From Ramlibacter ginsenosidimutans (GTDB lineage Bacteria > Pseudomonadota > Gammaproteobacteria > Burkholderiales > Burkholderiaceae_C), in the NCBI RefSeq assembly GCF_042678185.1, contig NZ_JBHUDQ010000001.1: 64,000 bases of DNA; one strand, 5' to 3'. The notes beneath the pieces are model-generated. The model made no database searches. It saw nothing but the letters and a program-made list of their open reading frames with translations, and was not told the origin of the DNA. Numbering within the stretch: position 1 is the first letter of the stretch; every line of letters starts with the position of its first letter. Both the position numbers and the translations under genes were made by a program. Shown here in pieces: positions 1-7,914 of the stretch.

Positions 1-2
1 CG

Positions 3-134
3 ATCGCGGGCATCGGCATGAAGAGCCACCTGAAGGAAGTCGCGACCGTCGGCATCAAGCCGGTCCTCCTGATGGTGGGCGAAACGCTGTTCCTCGCCAC
101 CCTGGCCATGGCCCTGTTGCACTGGCTGTCCTGA
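3..134 (+). CDS. C-terminal fragment of a probable YeiH-type (putative sulfate exporter) membrane transporter
   Basis: Only the last 43 codons are present; the gene begins before the window. The peptide starts IAGIGMKSHLKEV and ends in a hydrophobic stretch (about residues 21-41 of the fragment) followed by LHWLS and a TGA stop. A charged segment leading into one last transmembrane helix fits the C-terminus of the YeiH/UPF0324 family of putative sulfate exporters. The stop lies 27 bases before the next ATG, so the two genes may be co-transcribed. The family call rests on general resemblance of a short tail and is moderate at best. Confidence 0.45.
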   Translation: MAGIGMKSHLKEVATVGIKPVLLMVGETLFLATLAMALLHWLS

Positions 135-161
135 GATCCACAATCACCACGGAGGTTCGCC

Positions 162-1139
162 ATGAACACTTCTTCCCTCTCGCGCCGCCGCCTGCTGTCC
201 ACCGCGCTGCTGGCGCTCGCCCCCGGTTTCGCCCTGGCGCAGGCATGGCCGACCCACACGATTCGCCTGGTCGTCGCCGGCCCAGCCGGCGGCAGCGCCG
301 ACCTGGCCGCGCGCATCATCGCGGACCCGCTCGCCAAGGAGCTGGGCCAGCCGGTGATCGTCGACGACAAGCCGGGCGCCGCGGGCGCGATCGCGGTGGG
401 TGACCTGCTGCACTCGCCGCGCGACGGCCACACCCTGCTGGTCGGCGTGAACGCGCTGGTGAGCGAGATCCCGCACATCGTCAAGCTGCAGTGGGACATG
501 TCCAAGGAGATCCGCCCGCTGGCCGAACTGGCGCGCGGCGGCCTCGTGCTGGTGGCCAATCCCTCCGTGCCCGCGAAGGACCTGAAGGAACTGGTGATGT
601 ACGCCAAGGCGCACCCCGGCATGAACGTCGCTTCGTACAGCCCCGGCACGCTGTCGCACGTGCTGGGCCTGCAGTTGAACCAGGCCGCGGGCACGCAGCT
701 CGTGCACGTGGGCTACAAGGGCTCGACGCAGGCGCTCACCGACGTGATGGGGAACCACGTGCCGCTGATGTTCGACGGCCTCGCCACCTCGCTGCCCATG
801 ATCAAGGGCGGCAAGATCAAGGCCTACGCCGTGAGCTCGCCCAAGCGCATGCCGCAACTGCCCGACGTGCCGACCTTCCACGAGCTCGGTTACCCCCAGC
901 TCGATGCGCTGGCCTGGCTGGGACTGTGGTCCACGCCCGACGTGCCCGCGCCCGTGCAGGCGCGCGTGCGCGAAGCGACGCTCAAGGTGCTGGCCGATCC
1001 CGCGGTCCGCGCGCGCCTGATCGACACCGGGTTCGACGCGGGACTGCCGCGCACGACCGACGACATGGTGAAGGGCCTGAAGACGGACTACGACCGCGTC
1101 GGCGGCGTGCTACAGGCCATCGGCTTCAAGCCGGAGTGA
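162..1139 (+). CDS. Bug-family (TctC-like) tripartite tricarboxylate transporter substrate-binding protein
   Basis: Predicted 325-residue periplasmic solute-binding protein. The N-terminus has a triple-arginine stretch (residues 9-11), a hydrophobic core and an ALAQA cleavage site near residue 27, so export is by Sec or possibly Tat. After cleavage comes the Bug opening WPTHTIRLVVAGPAGGSADL, then LGQPVIVDDKPGAAG, both hallmarks of the TctC/Bug fold that binds carboxylates. A GGAGG ribosome-binding site sits 7 bases before the ATG. No TctA/TctB membrane subunits are nearby, as is usual for the many orphan Bug receptors of Burkholderiales. The ligand cannot be told from sequence. Confidence 0.93.
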   Translation: MNTSSLSRRRLLSTALLALAPGFALAQAWPTHTIRLVVAGPAGGSADLAARIIADPLAKELGQPVIVDDKPGAAGAIAVGDLLHSPRDGHTLLVGVNALVSEIPHIVKLQWDMSKEIRPLAELARGGLVLVANPSVPAKDLKELVMYAKAHPGMNVASYSPGTLSHVLGLQLNQAAGTQLVHVGYKGSTQALTDVMGNHVPLMFDGLATSLPMIKGGKIKAYAVSSPKRMPQLPDVPTFHELGYPQLDALAWLGLWSTPDVPAPVQARVREATLKVLADPAVRARLIDTGFDAGLPRTTDDMVKGLKTDYDRVGGVLQAIGFKPE

Positions 1140-1148
1140 CCCGGACCC

Positions 1149-1166
1149 ACGGACGGCGCCGTCCGT
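1149..1166 (+). terminator. Perfect 18-bp palindrome after the first Bug gene (terminator-like, no T-run)
   Basis: ACGGACGGC followed directly by its reverse complement lies 10 bases after the stop at 1139. The stem is strong but no U-tract follows, so it may be a weak or Rho-dependent terminator, or an RNA-stabilising hairpin. The next Bug gene starts about 90 bases downstream. Confidence 0.35.
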
Positions 1167-1252
1167 CAGTCGCCTGCGGACTGCGCGGGTGGTGACAGCG
1201 ATTCGACAGTTTTCGCGCTTAGGGTAGCGGGCTGCACCAACAGGAGACATCC

Positions 1253-2224
1253 ATGCAGCGCCGCCATTTCCTGCAGGCCACGGCCGCAGGCCTCGTGATC
1301 CCCGCCGCGAGCTGGGCCGAGGACAAGTACCCGTCCAAGCCGATCACGCTGATCTGCCCCTACGCGCCGGGCGGCAACGCCGACCTGCGTTCGCGCCAGA
1401 TCGGCAAGTTCATCTCGGAAGCCCTGGGCCAGCCGGTGCTGGTCGACAACAAGGCGGGCGCCGGCGGCAACATCGGTACGGCCATGGTCGCGCAGGCCAA
1501 GCCGGACGGCTACACCATCGGCATGGGCAACTTCGCGCCGCTGGCGGTGAACCCCAGCATGTTCGAGAAGCTCTCGTTCGACCCGCAGAAGGACCTGACG
1601 CCGATCTGCCTGATCGAGAAGGGCCCGCTGGTGCTGATGGTGCGCCCTGACTCGAAGTTCAAGTCGGTCAAGGACATCATCACCTTCGCCAAGGCCAACC
1701 CGGGCAAGCTGACGTTCGCGTCCGGCGGGCTGGGCGGCTCGCACCATCTCTCGGGCGAACTGTTCAAGCAGATCGCCGGCATCGACATGACGCACGTGCC
1801 CTACAAGGGCGGTTCGCTCGCCACCGTGGACCTGCTGGGCGGCCAGGTGGACATGATGTTCGAGCAGATGTACTCCGCGGCGCCCAACCTGCGCTCGAGC
1901 AAGCTGCGCGGCCTGGCCATCACCAGCAAGGTGCGTTCGCCGCTGTTCCCCGACATCCCGACGATGCAGGAAGCCGGCGTGCCGGGCTTCGAAGTGCAGA
2001 ACTGGCAAGGCCTGGTCGGCCCGGCCCACCTGCCGCCCGCGATCGTCAAGCTGCTGAACGAGACCTGCAACAAGGCGCTGGCCGATCCCACCATCCGCAA
2101 GCAGATGCTGGAACAGGGCAACGAAATCGGCGGCGGCACGCCGGAGCAGTTCGCTGCGTTCGCCAAGGCGGAAGAGGCCCGCTGGGGCAAGGTCGTGAAG
2201 GCCGGCCACATCAAGCCGGAGTGA
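1253..2224 (+). CDS. Bug-family (TctC-like) tripartite tricarboxylate transporter substrate-binding protein
   Basis: Predicted 323-residue exported binding protein, a distant paralogue of the gene just upstream. It has a short signal (MQRRHFLQATAAG, cleavage near ASWA, residue 22), then KYPSKPITLICPYAPGGNAD and LGQPVLVDNKAGAGG, which match the Bug family ligand-binding loops. The usual GQVDMMF segment in the second lobe is present. An AGGAGA ribosome-binding site precedes the ATG. A rho-independent terminator follows at 2258. Function is inferred as high-affinity capture of an organic acid. No transporter partner is adjacent. Confidence 0.93.
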   Translation: MQRRHFLQATAAGLVIPAASWAEDKYPSKPITLICPYAPGGNADLRSRQIGKFISEALGQPVLVDNKAGAGGNIGTAMVAQAKPDGYTIGMGNFAPLAVNPSMFEKLSFDPQKDLTPICLIEKGPLVLMVRPDSKFKSVKDIITFAKANPGKLTFASGGLGGSHHLSGELFKQIAGIDMTHVPYKGGSLATVDLLGGQVDMMFEQMYSAAPNLRSSKLRGLAITSKVRSPLFPDIPTMQEAGVPGFEVQNWQGLVGPAHLPPAIVKLLNETCNKALADPTIRKQMLEQGNEIGGGTPEQFAAFAKAEEARWGKVVKAGHIKPE

Positions 2225-2257
2225 CGGCGCCCGCGCGAGCGGCACGCATTCCCTGCG

Positions 2258-2284
2258 ACGGGGGCCGATGGCGCCCCGTTTTTT
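2258..2284 (+). terminator. Rho-independent terminator after the second Bug gene
   Basis: A GC-rich stem (ACGGGG-GCC / GGC-GCCCCGT, loop GAT) is followed by TTTTTT, 33 bases past the stop at 2224. It lies between converging genes, so it may also help end transcription of the minus-strand ATPase gene. Confidence 0.75.
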
Positions 2285-2318
2285 CGTGGCGGCACGGAGC
2301 GCGGATTGCAGTCCGGCG

Positions 2319-4874
2319 TCAACTGCCCGGCCGCGACCTGAACTGCTCGAGGCGCAGCAGGAAGCCAAGCAGCAAGGCGGCAGCCAGCACGCCGGCAGCG
2401 CCCATCCCGAGCGAGAAGGCCAGCTCGCCGGACGTCGGCAGGGCGAAGTGGAGCAAGCGGCGCAGGCCGGGGATCGTGAATCCGGCCACGAGCGCTGCCG
2501 TCGCGCCGGCGGCGACGGCCCAGAACGCGGTGTAGCCCGCACCGAAGACCGACCGCCAGCCGACGCCCAGGCTGGCGTTGAGCCACACCAGTCCCAGGTT
2601 GCCCACCGTGAGCGCGATGATGGCCTGTCCCCGCGCCGAGTCGACGCTGGAAGATCGCAGCGCGATCCAGTAGGTGGCCAGGCACGCCGCCAGCAGGAGC
2701 ACGCCCTGCACGGCGCCTCGCCGCAGCATGGCCCAGCCGACCAGCGCATCGTCGGAGCGGCGCGGCGGCCGCTGCATGATGCCGCGCTCCTCGGGCGCGC
2801 CCTCGAACGCGAGCGAACACACCGGGTCGATGATCATCTCGGTCAGCACCACGTGCGCCGGCAGCATGAGCGGCGGCAGGCCAGCGAGCACGGGCAGCAG
2901 CGTCACGCCCGCGATCGGCACGTGGATGGCCGTGATGTAGGTCATGACCTTGCGCAGGTTGTCGAAGATGCGGCGGCCCATGCGCACGCCCTGCACGATG
3001 TGGCCGAAGTCCTCGTCCAGCAACACGATCGCGGCGGCCTCGCGCGCGACGTCGGTTCCGCGCACGCCCATGGCGATGCCGATGTGCGCGGCCTTCAGCG
3101 CGGGCGCATCGTTGACGCCGTCTCCCGTCATCGCGACCACTTCGCCGTTATTGCGGAACTCCTGCACCAGCCGCAACTTCTGCTCCGGCATGATGCGCGC
3201 GAACACACGCACCGTGCGCAGCGCCTGCCGCAGCTGCACGTCGTCCAGCGCCGAGAGCTGCTCGCCGGTCAGAGCGCCGGCCGTGGTGACCATGCCTGCC
3301 TGCCGGGCGATCGCCAGCGCCGTCTGCACGTGGTCCCCCGTGATCATCGCCACGCCGATGCCCGCGGAGTGCGCCTGCGCCACCGCATCGGGGACGTCTG
3401 CCCGCAAGGGGTCCTGGAACGCCGCGAGACCCAGCCACTCGAACGCGTAGCCGTGCTGGTTCGCCGGCGCCTCGCCGGCCGGTGCTAGCGCACGGGCCAC
3501 GCCGAGCACGCGAAAGCCCTGCGATGCAAGGGCCTCGGCCTGCCGAGTCGCCGCTTCGGCACGCGCCGGGTCGAGGTGGCACAGCTCGATCACCGCTTCG
3601 GGAGCGCCCTTCGCGGCCACGCGGCGCACGCCGTCTTCGCCCTCCCACGCATGCGACATGGCGAGCAGCTGCTGCGTGAGCGGATATTCCTCCTGCAGCA
3701 GCCATCCCGGATGGAGGTGTTCGGTGCGCGCGAGCGCGGCGTCGCCGCTGGCGAGGATCGCGCGGTCCATCGGCTCGACGCCTTCGCGGCGCGAGGCGAG
3801 CATGGCGTACTCGAGGAGGCTGTGCACCTCTTCGGGCAAGGGCTCGTCGCGACCGAGATCGACGTCCGCGACCGGCGTGACCAGGCGGCGCAGCCTCATC
3901 CGGTTCTCGGTCAGTGTCCCGGTCTTGTCCACGCACAACATCGTCGCGCCGCCGAGTGCCTCGATGACGGCGGGCCGGCGCGCGAGCACCTTCACGCGCG
4001 CGAGCCGCCAGGCACCGAGCGCCAGGAAGACGGACAAGGCCATCGGGAATTCCTCCGGCAGCATCGACATCGCGGCGGCGATGCCCGACAGCAAGCCCTG
4101 CAGCCAGCTGCCGCGTGCGAGCCCGTACCAGACCACCAGCAGGCCGCTGAGTGCGATCGCGCCGAAGCCCAGCCAGGCCACGAGCCGCTTGAGGTGCAGC
4201 TGCAAGGGTGTGGGCGACGCTGCGATGGAGGCGAGCGAGCCACCGATGGCGCCCGTACGCGTGCGGGACCCCGTTGCGAACACCTCCGCGGTGCCGTGAC
4301 CGCCGACCACGAGCGTGCCGGCGAAGACGAAGGGCAGGTCCTCTCCCCCTGGAAGCGCCGACGCCGTGTCGAGCGCGCCGGCGGCGGCGACCTTGCGCAC
4401 GGGCACGGATTCGCCCGTCAGCAGCGACTCGTCGACGGAGAGCTGCGTGCTCTCCCGCACGACCGCGTCCGCGGCGACACGCTCTCCTTCCCCGATGACG
4501 ACGAGGTCGCCGGGGACGAGGTCGCGCGCCGCAATGCGTTGGACGCGGCCGTCGCGAATCACGCGCGCATGCGGCGCCGCGAGTGCGCGCAGCGCGTCCA
4601 GCGCTTTCTCGCTGCGCCGTTCCTGGTAGACGACCAATCCGACGGTGACTCCCGCGAAGGCCGCGAGCAGGATGCCCTCCCCGATGTCGCCGATCGCCAG
4701 GTACACGACGGCGGCCGCGACGAGCAGCACGAACATCGGTTCGGCCGCCACGCCACGCAGCGTGCGCAGCCAGCCTGATCCTTCGGCGGCCTCGATTTCG
4801 TTGGGCCCGAAACGCGCGAGGCGCTCTTCCGCTTCGCGCGTCTCCAGGCCGGGGAGCGGCAAAGCGGAGTCCAT
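2319..4874 (-). CDS. Cation-translocating P-type ATPase, P2-like (Ca2+/cation pump family)
   Basis: Predicted 851-residue inner-membrane pump. In order it shows a cation ATPase N-terminal segment (residues 1-40), a first membrane pair (about 45-85), an actuator domain with TGES at 153-156, the M4 region with PEEFP at 273-277, the phosphorylation motif DKTGT at 316-320, a nucleotide-binding domain, TGDGVNDAP at the hinge and a C-terminal set of hydrophobic helices. This is the P2 ATPase order. The M4 ion-binding motif is PEEFP rather than the PEGLP of SERCA-type calcium pumps, so the ion carried (calcium, manganese or another) is unresolved. The gene stands alone and converges on the Bug gene at 2224. 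Confidence 0.93.
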   Translation of the reverse strand: MDSALPLPGLETREAEERLARFGPNEIEAAEGSGWLRTLRGVAAEPMFVLLVAAAVVYLAIGDIGEGILLAAFAGVTVGLVVYQERRSEKALDALRALAAPHARVIRDGRVQRIAARDLVPGDLVVIGEGERVAADAVVRESTQLSVDESLLTGESVPVRKVAAAGALDTASALPGGEDLPFVFAGTLVVGGHGTAEVFATGSRTRTGAIGGSLASIAASPTPLQLHLKRLVAWLGFGAIALSGLLVVWYGLARGSWLQGLLSGIAAAMSMLPEEFPMALSVFLALGAWRLARVKVLARRPAVIEALGGATMLCVDKTGTLTENRMRLRRLVTPVADVDLGRDEPLPEEVHSLLEYAMLASRREGVEPMDRAILASGDAALARTEHLHPGWLLQEEYPLTQQLLAMSHAWEGEDGVRRVAAKGAPEAVIELCHLDPARAEAATRQAEALASQGFRVLGVARALAPAGEAPANQHGYAFEWLGLAAFQDPLRADVPDAVAQAHSAGIGVAMITGDHVQTALAIARQAGMVTTAGALTGEQLSALDDVQLRQALRTVRVFARIMPEQKLRLVQEFRNNGEVVAMTGDGVNDAPALKAAHIGIAMGVRGTDVAREAAAIVLLDEDFGHIVQGVRMGRRIFDNLRKVMTYITAIHVPIAGVTLLPVLAGLPPLMLPAHVVLTEMIIDPVCSLAFEGAPEERGIMQRPPRRSDDALVGWAMLRRGAVQGVLLLAACLATYWIALRSSSVDSARGQAIIALTVGNLGLVWLNASLGVGWRSVFGAGYTAFWAVAAGATAALVAGFTIPGLRRLLHFALPTSGELAFSLGMGAAGVLAAALLLGFLLRLEQFRSRPGS

Positions 4875-4971
4875 GCGCGATCTTAGGCACGTGAACGGAT
4901 TGGCCGACCCTGGGCGGACGGGGCGATTGATCTCGATCAGTCCGCGCGCGATCCATCCCCGGAACGGAAGC

Positions 4972-5057
4972 GTAGGCTGGTGGTGAGCCGCAGGCGAACC
5001 CCAGCTCGCTGCGCTACGCTGGATCGCTGGGGTTCGCGGTGCTCACCGCCAGCCTAC
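4972..5057. repeat. 86-bp inverted-repeat (REP-like) element, copy A
   Basis: The left arm begins GTAGGCTGGTGGTGAGC and continues to CGAACCCCAGC. The right arm is its near-perfect reverse complement, ending GCTCACCGCCAGCCTAC. An almost identical 86-bp copy lies at 49315-49400, and half-copies occur at 56002-56178. It sits between two minus-strand genes and can fold into a long hairpin. This looks like a dispersed extragenic palindrome family. Confidence 0.85.
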
Positions 5058-5086
5058 GAGCGCCCGTCGCGGCGGCCCGTCTTCTT

Positions 5087-5143
5087 CCCCGCAGGGGCCA
5101 CACTGTCCATCGTCGCGGCAGGCGGCGTGCGGTGCAGGCCCGC
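5087..5143. repeat. Second module of the composite repeat (copy A)
   Basis: Just beyond the 86-bp element, a segment with TTCCCCGCAGGGGCC and then a 30-base stretch (5111-5140) recurs at 49425-49490, where that stretch (49461-49490) is identical. The module thus travels with the 86-bp element at both loci, giving a composite of about 175 bp. Confidence 0.75.
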
Positions 5144-5390
5144 ATCAGGCGCATCGCCTGGAAGCCGGTCCGGGCGGCGGAGCGCGGCTACGAGAGCGCA
5201 GCGTATCGAGCCGCGCGTACGTTTCATGCTACCGCGGCACTTGTTTGAGCAGAGAGTTTGACTGCGCGCAGGCAAACTCTCTGCGAGTTGTGCCGCGCGA
5301 CGCCGCCCGGACCGGCTTCCAGGGGAGTCGGCGCGCGCAGCCGCCGACCGATGCCCAGCGGGCCTGCACCGCACGCCGCCTGCCGCGACG
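5111..5390. repeat. Large imperfect palindrome (about 280 bp)
   Basis: The outer arms 5111-5143 and 5358-5390 are a perfect 33-bp inverted repeat. Inside them, 5157-5179 pairs perfectly with 5301-5323 (23 bp), GCGGCAC at 5234 with GTGCCGC at 5290, and GCAGAGAGTTTG at 5249-5260 with its complement at 5273-5284. The arms nest in order, so the whole block could form one branched hairpin in RNA or a cruciform in DNA. No convincing protein is encoded; the open frames here are shadows of the GC-rich repeat. Together with the elements at 4972-5143 it fills the 580-bp gap between two minus-strand genes. Confidence 0.85.
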
Positions 5391-5455
5391 GCCACCGGCC
5401 TCCGCAGCGCGCACCTCACCGAGCTCCTCTCGGGCCCCCTGTTGCCGCGGATGCC

Positions 5456-7891
5456 TCACACCGCCGGCGTCGCTGCGGCTGGCAGCGCCCCCTCTTCCGC
5501 GGGCACCGGCTTGCGCAGCAGCACCCAGGACAGCGCCGGGATCAGCACCACCGCCCCTATCATGTTCCACAGGAACATGAAGGCGAGCAGGATGCCCATG
5601 TCCGCCTGGAACTTGATGGGCGAGAAGGCCCACGTGACCACGCCGACGGCGAGCGTGACACCGACCAGCACCACGACGCGGCCCGTGAACTCCAGCGCGC
5701 GCTTGTAGGCCGCGGCCAGCGACAGGCCCAGGCGCTGCTGCGCGAGCTGCACCGACAGCAGGTACAGCGCGTAGTCCACGCCGATGCCCACGCCGAGGGC
5801 GATCACCGGCAGCGTAGCCACCTTCACGCCGATGCCCAGCGCCACCATCAGCGCCTCGCACAGCACGGACGTGATCACCAGCGGCACGACCGCGACCACG
5901 ACCGCTCTCCAGCTGCGGAAGGTGATGAAGCACAGCAGCGTGACCGCGCCGTACACCAGCAGCAGCATCTCGTCCCAGGCCTTGCGCACCACGATGTTGG
6001 TGGCGGCCTCGATGCCGGCGCTGCCGGCGGCCAGCAGGAAGGCGCGGTCCTGCGTGGAATGCGCCTTGGCGAACTGGTCGGCCACGGCGACGACGCGGTC
6101 CAGCGTCTCGGCCCGGTGGTCGGACAGGTACGCGATCACCGGCATCACCGAGCAGTCGGTGTTGAACAGGTCGGGGTTGTTCACGCTCGCCTGCTGCGCG
6201 CCGTAGTTCAGCACGTCCTGGTTGCGCGCGATGGTGAGCCACTTGGGGCTGCCCTCGTTGCTGCCCGCCGTGATCTGGCGCACCGCATTCGTCAGGGCCA
6301 CGGTGGTCTGCACGCCCGGCACCTGCTGCAGGTCCCACGCGAGGCGGTCCGCCTCGACCAGCGTTGCGTACTGCAGGCACCCTTCCCTGGGCGTCTTCAC
6401 GATCACCGCGAACGTGTCGCTCGACAGGCTGTAGTGCGCCGTGATGTACGCGTTGTCGCGGTTGTAGCGCGAGTCGGCGCGCAGCTCGGGGGCGCCCGGG
6501 TCGAGGTCGCCGATCTTCAGGTGCGTGCTGGCGATGTAGCCGACGACCGTGAGCACGCCGGCGACGGCGAGTGCGGACAGGGCCCAGCGCGGACGCACGA
6601 ACTGCTCGATCACGACGAACAGCTTGTGCAGCGCGCCGCCGTCCTCGGTCTGCAGGCTGCGCTGCGCCGCCTTCGGGGTCACGCCCACGTACGACAGCAG
6701 CACCGGCAGCAGGATCAGGTTCGTGAAGATCAGCACGGCGACGCCCATGGAAGCCGCAAGGGCGAGTTCACGGATCACCGGGATGTCGATCACCATCAGC
6801 ACGCCGAAGCCCACGGCATCGGCCAGCAGCGCGGTGAGGCCCGCGAGGAACAGCCGGCGGAAGGTGAAGCGGGCGGCGACCAGCTTCTCGGCGCCGCGCC
6901 CGATGTCCTGCATGATGCCGTTCATCTTCTGCGCACCATGGCTCACGCCGATGGCGAACACGAGGAAGGGCACGAGGATCGAGTACGGGTCCAGCTCGAA
7001 GCCGAACAGGGCCACCAGCCCGAGCTGCCACACCACCGCGGCGAGCGAGCACGCAATCACCAGCAGCGTGCTGCGCACGCAGTGGGTGTACGCGTAGATG
7101 ATGCCGGCGGCGATCAGCGCGGCCAGCACGAAGTACAGCGACACCTGCACGAGGCCGTCGATCAGGTCGCCCACCAGCTTGGCGAAGCCCGTGACATGCA
7201 GGCGCACCGGCGCCTGCTCGCCCATGGCGTCGTACCGCGCGCGGATCTGCTCGAGGGCATGCGAGAGCGCGCGGTAGTCCAGGCGCTGGCCCGCCACCGG
7301 GTCCTGGTCCAGCAGCGGCAGCACGATCATGCTGGAGCGGAAGTCCTCGCCCACGAGGTTGCCGACCAGGTTGGCGCGCGCGATGTTCGCGCGCAGCTGC
7401 GCGGTCGAAGCGGGCGAACCGTCGAAGTTGTCCGGCATCACCGGGCCGCCACGGAAACCCTCTTCGGTCACCTCGGTCCAGCGTACGCCCGGCGCCCACA
7501 GCGACTTCATCCACGCGCGGTCCACGCCGGGCGTGAGGAACAGCTCGTCGTGGATCTTCTTCAGCGCCTCCTGGTAACTCGCGTCGTAGATCGTGCCCTT
7601 GGGGTTCTCCACCACGATGCGCAGCGAATTGCCCAGGCCGCGCAGCTCGGTCCGGTTCTCCAGGTAGTTCTGGATGTAGGGGTGCCCGCGCGGGATCATC
7701 TTGTCGAAGCTCGCGTTCAGGCCCAGCCGCATGGCGGCGAGCACGGCGAACACGATCGTGAGCGCCAGGCACACCACGAGAACCACGCGCCGGTTGTTGA
7801 AGACCATCCGCTCCAGGCGCGAGCCGGAAGCGGGATCGAAGGCCGCGGCGCCCGCAGGCAACACGTCCTCCGTGGAAACGGATGAATGCAT
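5456..7891 (-). CDS. MMPL/RND-superfamily transporter (HAE3-like, single-component efflux or lipid exporter)
   Basis: Predicted 811-residue inner-membrane protein with the repeated layout of one transmembrane helix, a large periplasmic loop and a block of five helices, twice over. Segments such as GVSHGAQKMNGIMQDIG and GVGIGVDYALYLL are typical of the MMPL/HAE3 branch, which moves lipids or hydrophobic compounds without an obvious tripartite partner. The start at 7891 is chosen because AGGAG lies 7 bases upstream and the protein opens MHSSVSTEDV before the first membrane helix; the frame stays open upstream but only as a shadow of the next gene. It is the last gene of a four-gene minus-strand cluster with YCF48-like, DUF1329 and DUF1302 proteins. 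The substrate is unknown. Confidence 0.9.
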   Translation of the reverse strand: MHSSVSTEDVLPAGAAAFDPASGSRLERMVFNNRRVVLVVCLALTIVFAVLAAMRLGLNASFDKMIPRGHPYIQNYLENRTELRGLGNSLRIVVENPKGTIYDASYQEALKKIHDELFLTPGVDRAWMKSLWAPGVRWTEVTEEGFRGGPVMPDNFDGSPASTAQLRANIARANLVGNLVGEDFRSSMIVLPLLDQDPVAGQRLDYRALSHALEQIRARYDAMGEQAPVRLHVTGFAKLVGDLIDGLVQVSLYFVLAALIAAGIIYAYTHCVRSTLLVIACSLAAVVWQLGLVALFGFELDPYSILVPFLVFAIGVSHGAQKMNGIMQDIGRGAEKLVAARFTFRRLFLAGLTALLADAVGFGVLMVIDIPVIRELALAASMGVAVLIFTNLILLPVLLSYVGVTPKAAQRSLQTEDGGALHKLFVVIEQFVRPRWALSALAVAGVLTVVGYIASTHLKIGDLDPGAPELRADSRYNRDNAYITAHYSLSSDTFAVIVKTPREGCLQYATLVEADRLAWDLQQVPGVQTTVALTNAVRQITAGSNEGSPKWLTIARNQDVLNYGAQQASVNNPDLFNTDCSVMPVIAYLSDHRAETLDRVVAVADQFAKAHSTQDRAFLLAAGSAGIEAATNIVVRKAWDEMLLLVYGAVTLLCFITFRSWRAVVVAVVPLVITSVLCEALMVALGIGVKVATLPVIALGVGIGVDYALYLLSVQLAQQRLGLSLAAAYKRALEFTGRVVVLVGVTLAVGVVTWAFSPIKFQADMGILLAFMFLWNMIGAVVLIPALSWVLLRKPVPAEEGALPAAATPAV

Positions 7892-7914
7892 GGAGTTCTC
7901 CTGGAGGGGAGGCG

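Noticed and set aside
4875..5460. Insertion sequence or transposon at the repeat-rich gap
   Set aside because: No transposase frame, no terminal direct repeats of flanking DNA could be recognised; only palindromic repeats are present.
5229..5580. Several open frames across the 5.1-5.5 kb palindrome
   Set aside because: They translate a GC-rich inverted repeat, have Arg/Ala/Pro-rich composition and no domain signal; the palindrome explains them.
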